DNA of 5,013 nucleotides from JBBRUG01 sp038247995 (GTDB lineage: Bacteria; Chloroflexota; Chloroflexia; Chloroflexales; Chloroflexaceae). The position numbers and the translations under genes were made by a program. The stretch covers positions 1 to 5,013 of the forward strand of contig JBBRUG010000393.1 of NCBI GenBank assembly GCA_038247995.1, read 5' to 3'. Below are positions 1-3,742 of this stretch, piece after piece (position 1 is the stretch's first letter; the number at the start of each line of letters is the position of its first letter). The notes beneath the pieces were generated by a model that searched no databases, had not been told where the DNA came from, and saw nothing but the letters and a program-made list of their open reading frames with translations.

Positions 1-219
1 ATCAGGTACCACAGCGGCGGAGGTCGAAATACATCAGGTACCACAGCGGCGGAGGTCGAAATACATCAGGTACCACAGCGGCGGAGGTCGAAATACATCA
101 GGTACCACAGCGGCGGAGGTCGAAATACATCAGGTACCACAGCGGCGGAGGCCGAATACATCAGGTACCACAGTGGCGGAGGCCGGAAGGCATGGTTCAG
201 GTACCACAGCGGCGGAGGC
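1..219. repeat. Tandem repeat array, seven copies of a ~32-bp unit
   Basis: Copies start at 1, 33, 65, 97, 129, 160 and 196. The first four are identical 32-bp units. Copy 5 is 31 bp (a T-to-C change and one A lost), copy 6 is 36 bp with a changed tail, and copy 7 keeps only the core. The core is TCAGGTACCACAGCGGCGGA, with a GGTACC palindrome in every copy. Units abut without variable spacers, so this is a minisatellite-like array and not a CRISPR. The array reaches the left edge, so its true length is unknown. Because the unit has no stop codon on the plus strand and is not a multiple of three, all three plus frames are open through the regular part. Purity falls toward the right, as expected if array turnover is most active away from that edge. 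Confidence 0.93.
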
Positions 220-517
220 GATTAGCTTTCGGGGCGCCTCGCGAACTACCCTTACCCATGGTGCGCAGTTGACTGTCTACCGAATTGCAGCGTAGCACAG
301 CAACCTAACAGCGACAAGTTGTTTCAGATGACAATCTTGATAGGGCTATTCTAACGGGTTCAAAAATGAATTTATGCGCTTATCGGCGGCGAAGTTGCCG
401 TCAACCATCTTGCCTGCCAGGTACGAGTATACCGCACGAGCCAGGCAAAAGGTTATGGCTCCGTTTCGGCTGAGGGGGCCGGCGCCGGTTGATGGGCACT
501 GTGGGCCGAAACATCAG
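220..517. other. Intergenic stretch without a recognisable gene
   Basis: This stretch lies between the tandem array and the 3' end of the kinase gene. Open frames here are short, lack convincing ribosome binding sites and continue as antisense shadows of the kinase, so I call no gene. Bases 300-375 are clearly more AT-rich than the surroundings. They contain a minus-strand TAGAAT (348-353) resembling a -10 box pointing toward the array, but no matching -35 box was found. A plus-strand TTGACT at 269-274 has no good -10 partner. Neither is strong enough to call a promoter. Confidence 0.6.
463..512 (-). terminator. Possible terminator hairpin after the kinase gene
   Basis: GTTTCGGC (463-470) and GCCGAAAC (505-512) form a perfect 8-bp inverted repeat. 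It encloses 34 bases that include a further self-complementary CCGGCGCCGG (479-488). The structure begins about 5 bases after the kinase stop codon on the minus strand. No T-run follows, so it is not a classic intrinsic terminator; it could be a 3'-end-stabilising or factor-assisted structure. The loop is long, so confidence is low. Confidence 0.3.
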
Positions 518-1576
518 CTACGCCGATGTTGCAGCCTTACGCGGGCGCTCTTCTTCGACGCTCCAGGCCTGCACGCCGTGGGTGACGAAGGAGAACGGAC
601 GCATGATCACACCGGCTTCGGTGAGCACGCGTTCGAGTTCCAGGCGGCGGTCGAAGGGGCAGGCGAAGACCATAAAACCACCGCCGCCGGCGCCGGTGAT
701 CTTACCGCCCCACGCGCCGTGGCGGAGAGCTAGATCATACACCTCATCGACAATCGGCGGGGCAATATAGGGCGAGAAGGCTTTTTTGACTTCCCAGGCG
801 TCGTGGAGCAGGCGCCCGAAGTCGGCGATACGCAGTTCGCGGAGCAGTTTGCAAGCTTGATCGACGAAGGCCTTCGTCTCATCGTGGTAGCGTAGGGTGT
901 CGCCGGCAACCAGGCGCTGAACCTGGTCGGTCATCAGGTGGCGGGTGAGTAACTGGCGATCACCGATGTAGCCGATGATCAGGCAGCTCTCCAGTTCAAG
1001 CAGAGCGGTGGGGTCGGTAAGCACTGGCTCAACGATCACCCGACCGGCGCTGAAGTGGTAGACGCACATTCCGCCAAAGACGGCGGCATACTGATCCTGA
1101 CGTCCGCCGGGGATGCCGAGATCGACCCGCTCGATGCGGTAGGCGAGTTCAGCGAGTTGATGCGGGTCGTAGCGTTCATCGGCGATGGCGTAGAGCAGTT
1201 TGAGCATGCTCACTACCAGCGCCGACGAGGAGCCGAGGCCGCTGCCGGGCGGCGCGTCGCTGAACATTGTAATTTTATAGCCGGGTGCATCCGGCGCGGC
1301 GTCGAGGCCAAGATGCGGCATTGCGTCGAGCACGGCTTGGGGCAAGGCGAGGTGGCCTTCCCATTCGCGCCCGCTCACCCGCCGACTGACTTCTTGCAGA
1401 TCGAGCGAGCGAATGGTCAGGCCGGGCGTGCTGGAGGCGGTAAGCATACAACGCACATAAAGGTTAATCGTGCTGTTGAGCACCTTGCCGCCGTACTCCT
1501 CGGCGTAGGGGCTGACATCGGTGCCGCCACCGAAAAAGCCAATTCGCATCGGGGCACGGGCTTTGAAAAGTTTCAT
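518..1576 (-). CDS. GHMP-family sugar kinase, HddA-like (D-glycero-alpha-D-manno-heptose 7-phosphate kinase type)
   Basis: A 352-residue protein, full length for this family. All three GHMP kinase motifs are visible. The N-terminal segment APMRIGFFGGGTD (8-20) is typical of the HddA branch. The phosphate-binding loop is PPGSGLGSSSA (109-119). The C-terminal glycine-rich motif is KITGAGGGGFMVFAC (292-306). The GGRQDQ stretch (157-162) carries the likely catalytic Asp161. HddA enzymes phosphorylate heptose 7-phosphate at C1 with ATP in GDP-heptose synthesis; related kinases act on other sugars such as fucose, so the substrate is inferred. The enzyme should be cytosolic. No heptose-pathway partner (isomerase, phosphatase, guanylyltransferase) lies in the window; the gene stands alone. 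The ATG directly precedes the conserved N-terminus and is clearly right, but no Shine-Dalgarno sequence is visible upstream. The stop is TAG. Family confidence is high and exact substrate confidence moderate. Confidence 0.9.
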   Translation of the reverse strand: MKLFKARAPMRIGFFGGGTDVSPYAEEYGGKVLNSTINLYVRCMLTASSTPGLTIRSLDLQEVSRRVSGREWEGHLALPQAVLDAMPHLGLDAAPDAPGYKITMFSDAPPGSGLGSSSALVVSMLKLLYAIADERYDPHQLAELAYRIERVDLGIPGGRQDQYAAVFGGMCVYHFSAGRVIVEPVLTDPTALLELESCLIIGYIGDRQLLTRHLMTDQVQRLVAGDTLRYHDETKAFVDQACKLLRELRIADFGRLLHDAWEVKKAFSPYIAPPIVDEVYDLALRHGAWGGKITGAGGGGFMVFACPFDRRLELERVLTEAGVIMRPFSFVTHGVQAWSVEEERPRKAATSA

Positions 1577-1616
1577 CTGGTGTGTCCAGGGTGTGTGTCG
1601 GGTGTTAGCGGGGGCA

Positions 1617-1624
1617 AGTATACC
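1617..1624 (-). promoter_or_regulatory. Candidate extended -10 promoter for the kinase gene
   Basis: Read on the minus strand, the sequence is TGGTATACT, matching an extended -10 element (TGnTATAAT, with C for A at one position). It lies about 41 bases upstream of the kinase ATG, implying a leader of roughly 30-35 bases. No convincing -35 hexamer is present at 16-18 bases, which extended -10 promoters can tolerate. Confidence 0.35.
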
Positions 1625-1667
1625 ACGGGGGCAGGGGGCACTCTCAGGTGGAGGGTTTTTGCCGTTG

Positions 1668-1713
1668 CCCGCACCCCCAACCCCGCTCCCTGAGCGGGAG
1701 CGGGGCTTCCGAC
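1668..1713 (+). repeat. GC-rich interspersed hairpin element, copy 1
   Basis: The element begins CCCGCACCCCCAACCCCGCT and contains a perfect 10-bp stem, CCCCGCTCCC (1681-1690) and GGGAGCGGGG (1696-1705), with the 5-base loop TGAGC. It aligns with the reverse complement of 1735-1780, and both share the layout 'CCCGCA, C-run, C-run, loop, G-run'. From memory, elements of this C-run/hairpin/G-run form are scattered through Roseiflexus and Chloroflexus genomes. Its function is unknown; it could fold in RNA or act as a REP-like mobile repeat. Confidence 0.7.
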
Positions 1714-1734
1714 AGCATCAGGACGCCGAATCTG

Positions 1735-1780
1735 CGGCGGCTCCCCCCTGCTCCACGTGAGGGGGCTGGGGGGATGCGGG
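1735..1780 (-). repeat. GC-rich interspersed hairpin element, copy 2, inverted
   Basis: On the minus strand it reads CCCGCATCCCCCCAGCCCCC and onward, a diverged copy of the element at 1668-1713 in opposite orientation, 21 bases away. It folds imperfectly: TCCCCCC (1742-1748) pairs with GGGGGGA (1768-1774), with further partial pairing inside around a CACGTG. The similarity may extend outward: AGGGTTTTT at about 1652-1660 is matched in inverted form near 1804-1814. Confidence 0.65.
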
Positions 1781-1851
1781 GAATAGCGCATTGGGACGCG
1801 ATCCTGTAAAAACCCTACACCGGCAAGGCGGGGGGCAGGACGCGCGTCTAT

Positions 1852-1915
1852 GGACGACAGACGGATCCGCAGATTGCGCAGATGACGCAGATTGGCGAAC
1901 CACGGACGATAGACG
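1852..1915. repeat. Short-repeat cluster: CGCAGATT triplet between 12-bp direct repeats
   Basis: CGCAGATT, CGCAGATG and CGCAGATT start at 1868, 1877 and 1886, an exact 9-base period. On either side lie GGACGACAGACG (1852-1863) and GGACGATAGACG (1904-1915), direct repeats differing at one base. Strings of the 'CGCAGATTnCGCAGAT' kind occur as interspersed non-coding repeats in several bacterial phyla, as I recall. No coding potential is seen. Confidence 0.65.
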
Positions 1916-1916
1916 C

Positions 1917-1963
1917 TGGTCAATGGTTAATGGTCGGTTGCCTGCGAACTGGGAACTGGGAAC
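1917..1963. repeat. Two micro-tandem repeats
   Basis: TGGTCAATGGTTAATGGTC (1917-1935) is an imperfect tandem of a 7-base unit (ATGGTYA). GAACTGG is repeated with period 7 at 1946-1963 (two full copies plus GAAC). Both lie in the non-coding spacer and resemble decayed simple repeats. Confidence 0.6.
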
Positions 1964-2043
1964 CAGAACTGCGTGGGATGATGGTCACGTAGTAGTAACT
2001 GACCGGGGCATGGTAGGATGGCGCAGCGGCGTGAAGGGAACAT

Positions 2044-2049
2044 AGGAGG
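2044..2049 (+). promoter_or_regulatory. Strong Shine-Dalgarno site of the beta-helix gene
   Basis: AGGAGG lies 8 bases before the ATG at 2058, which is ideal spacing. A second ATG follows directly at 2061, with 11 bases of spacing, so the first ATG is preferred. This contrasts with the two other genes in the window, where no such site is seen. Confidence 0.85.
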
Positions 2050-2057
2050 AGAGCGTC

Positions 2058-3560
2058 ATGATGCTGCATTCTGCCTTGCGTTATGCCCTGATCGTGATCT
2101 TGCTGGCTGGGTTGGGATGTACGGCTCCACCTGCGGGGCGCGCTCAGGGTGGAACGTACTACGTGGCCACCGACGGCAGCGATGCGGCAGAGCGCAGCGG
2201 CGCTACTGACCAGCCTTGGGCGACGATTGAGTATGCGTTGGGGCAGGTTCCCGACGGCAGTACGATCCTGGTGCGCCCCGGCATCTACAACGGGCGGGTG
2301 CGGCTCGATGCGGAATTTGCGGTTGGGGTGACAGTGCGCGCCGCACAGCCCTACACGGCGCGGTTGCGGCATACGGCGACGGTCGTGACGAGCTACTACG
2401 GCCAGGGGATCACGCTGGAAGGCTTTGATATTGCGCACAGCGGCCCCGGCGCCGGCGCGCTGGTGGTGCAGATCCAGAACTTGCGCAGCGAAGGCGTGAC
2501 CGAGCGCATCGTGTTGCGTAACAATATTTTGCACGACAGCTACAACAACGACATTCTGAAGGTGAACAACGGAGCGCGCAATGTGGCGATTTTGGGGAAT
2601 ATGTTTTACAACCAGGCCGGCAGCGATGAGCATATCGACATCAATAGCGTGACTGATGTGCTGGTGCAAGACAATATCTTCTTCAACAATTTTGCCGGCA
2701 GTGGGCGCACAAACGCCAATAGTACGAGCAGCTACATTGTGATCAAAGACAGCAACGGCGATTCAGATGGAATCGTCGGCACGGAGCAGATTACCGTCCA
2801 GCGGAATATTTTCCTGAACTGGGAGGGATCGCCGGGCAGTAATTTTGTGCTGGTGGGTGAAGATGGGAACGATTACTATGAAGCGCGTGATGTGCTGATC
2901 GAAAATAACCTGCTGCTCGGTAACAGCGCCAACCCGATCCGCGCGCCATTCGGCGTAAAGGGTGCGCGCGACATTACCTTCCGCTACAACACGGTGTTTG
3001 GCGACATGCCCGGCCAGGCCTTTGCGCTGCGCCTGAACCGCGAGGGCGCTAACCTGCCGAATGCAAACATCAACCTCTACGGCAACATCTGGGCCGACCC
3101 AAGCGGGACGATGAACGACTTCTCCGATACGCCGCCGGCCGACACGGCGAGCTTTGAGCTGCGCAATAACCTCTACTGGAACGGCGGGGCGGCTGTGCCG
3201 GAGAGCAGCGATGACTTAGTGAATGTGAGCGATGACACAGCGGCAATGCTTGGCGATCCAGCCGTGCCGGCGCTCGACGCGCTTGTGCTCCCGCGTTGGG
3301 ACGCGACGAATGAGCGTTTTGTCGATGGTTCGGTGAGCATTCGTGAGGCGTTTGTGGCGCTGGCGACAGCTTACGGCAGGCCGGGGGCAAGCAGTGCCGC
3401 GCGCGATGCCGGTACGGCCAGCGCTGCGCCGAGCGATGACCTGCTGGGCAACGCACGCACCGTTGGCGTCGGGCCGGATCTGGGCGCGGTTGAGCTTCAG
3501 CCGTCCGGGCCGCCGATCGAACTGCCGTATCGGTTGGGGTTGCCGCTCATTTGGCGCTGA
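2058..3560 (+). CDS. Exported right-handed parallel beta-helix protein with choice-of-anchor-Q-like C-terminus
   Basis: A 500-residue protein. Residues 7-20 form a hydrophobic signal segment (RYALIVILLAGLG). Cys21 follows it, but the lipobox is poor (G at -3), so cleavage by signal peptidase I near Ala29 is at least as likely as lipidation. YYVATDGSD (34-42) with PWATIEYAL (53-61) and ILVRPGIYNG (70-79) is the usual opening of pectate-lyase-like beta-helix proteins. About ten rungs follow (about 118-375), with recurring asparagines such as VLRNNI, VLVQDNIFFNN and VLIENNLLLGN. D461xxG464xxR467 and D474xGAxE479 match the conserved ending of many such surface proteins. The last residues, LPYRLGLPLIWR, resemble a tail I recall on Chloroflexota secreted proteins. 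It may bind or cleave polysaccharide outside the cell, but no catalytic site is assigned. It is probably transcribed alone, with a hairpin right after the stop. Confidence 0.92.
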   Translation: MMLHSALRYALIVILLAGLGCTAPPAGRAQGGTYYVATDGSDAAERSGATDQPWATIEYALGQVPDGSTILVRPGIYNGRVRLDAEFAVGVTVRAAQPYTARLRHTATVVTSYYGQGITLEGFDIAHSGPGAGALVVQIQNLRSEGVTERIVLRNNILHDSYNNDILKVNNGARNVAILGNMFYNQAGSDEHIDINSVTDVLVQDNIFFNNFAGSGRTNANSTSSYIVIKDSNGDSDGIVGTEQITVQRNIFLNWEGSPGSNFVLVGEDGNDYYEARDVLIENNLLLGNSANPIRAPFGVKGARDITFRYNTVFGDMPGQAFALRLNREGANLPNANINLYGNIWADPSGTMNDFSDTPPADTASFELRNNLYWNGGAAVPESSDDLVNVSDDTAAMLGDPAVPALDALVLPRWDATNERFVDGSVSIREAFVALATAYGRPGASSAARDAGTASAAPSDDLLGNARTVGVGPDLGAVELQPSGPPIELPYRLGLPLIWR

Positions 3561-3563
3561 ACA

Positions 3564-3598
3564 GGCAACACGCATCAGAAGATCTGCAGCGTGTTGCC
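3564..3598 (+). terminator. Hairpin directly after the beta-helix gene, probable transcript end
   Basis: GGCAACACGC (3564-3573) and GCGTGTTGCC (3589-3598) form a perfect 10-bp stem starting 4 bases after the stop codon. The 15-base loop contains a small inner CAGA/TCTG pairing. No T-run follows, so if it ends transcription it differs from the classic intrinsic type. Confidence 0.6.
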
Positions 3599-3643
3599 CT
3601 GATCCTGGCAGAATACGCAGTAAGCGTGATAACGCGGTTCACG

Positions 3644-3667
3644 GCGCTGATTGATTGGCGTCAGCGC
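3644..3667. other. Small inverted repeat in the spacer before the deacetylase gene
   Basis: GCGCTGA (3644-3650) and TCAGCGC (3661-3667) form a 7-bp perfect inverted repeat with a 10-base loop. It lies about 65 bases upstream of the -10 box of the next gene, so an operator role is possible; a second terminator-like hairpin is equally possible. The evidence is only the symmetry. Confidence 0.3.
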
Positions 3668-3730
3668 ACGGCGGAAGCGTACCACACATTGGACTGAATT
3701 TGGTTATCCGCTGCTGCTCAGCGAGTGCGC

Positions 3731-3736
3731 TACAAT
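3731..3736 (+). promoter_or_regulatory. -10 box placed for a leaderless deacetylase transcript
   Basis: TACAAT matches the TATAAT consensus at 5 of 6 positions and ends 6 bases before the ATG at 3743. Transcription would therefore begin at or within a base of the start codon. No Shine-Dalgarno sequence fits between them, which agrees with a leaderless mRNA. The -35 region is weak (nothing close to TTGACA at 16-18 bases). Confidence 0.55.
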
Positions 3737-3742
3737 AGGGTT

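Larger units (their letters stand above)
1577..2043. other. Repeat-filled non-coding spacer between two divergent genes
   Basis: This ~470-bp region separates the kinase (minus) from the beta-helix gene (plus), so both promoters should lie here. The frames that cross it are arginine/proline-rich and have no recognisable domain, so I call no gene. It is built mainly of short repeats, listed separately: two inverted GC-rich hairpin elements, a 9-bp-period triplet, a flanking 12-bp direct repeat, and small tandems (ATGGTYAATGGT-like at 1917-1935; GAACTGG with period 7 at 1946-1963). A weak extended -10 (TGGTAGGAT, 2011-2019) lies about 40 bases before the beta-helix ATG, with no good -35. Confidence 0.6.

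Noticed and set aside
1..219. CRISPR array
   Set aside because: The bases between repeat cores are the same in the first four copies, so there are no unique spacers, and no cas gene is present.
269..298. Sigma70-type promoter with TTGACT
   Set aside because: The best -10 candidate at 17-18 bases matches only 3 of 6 positions, and no gene follows on that strand.
374..770. Plus-strand open frames at the left of the kinase
   Set aside because: They run antisense into the kinase 3' end, lack ribosome binding sites and show no known domain.
1055..1693. A 212-residue plus-strand open frame
   Set aside because: It is the antisense shadow of the well-supported GHMP kinase.
1573..1923. A 116-residue minus-strand frame upstream of the kinase
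   Set aside because: It is Pro/Arg-rich, made by translating the GC-rich repeats, overlaps the kinase start and has no domain.
2075..2123. Calling the beta-helix protein a definite lipoprotein at Cys21
   Set aside because: The residue at -3 is Gly and not Leu/Val/Ile, and a signal peptidase I site near Ala29 fits at least as well.
1920..2669. A 249-residue minus-strand frame rich in His, Val and Arg
   Set aside because: It lies antisense to the beta-helix gene, whose signal peptide, ribosome site and domain are clear.
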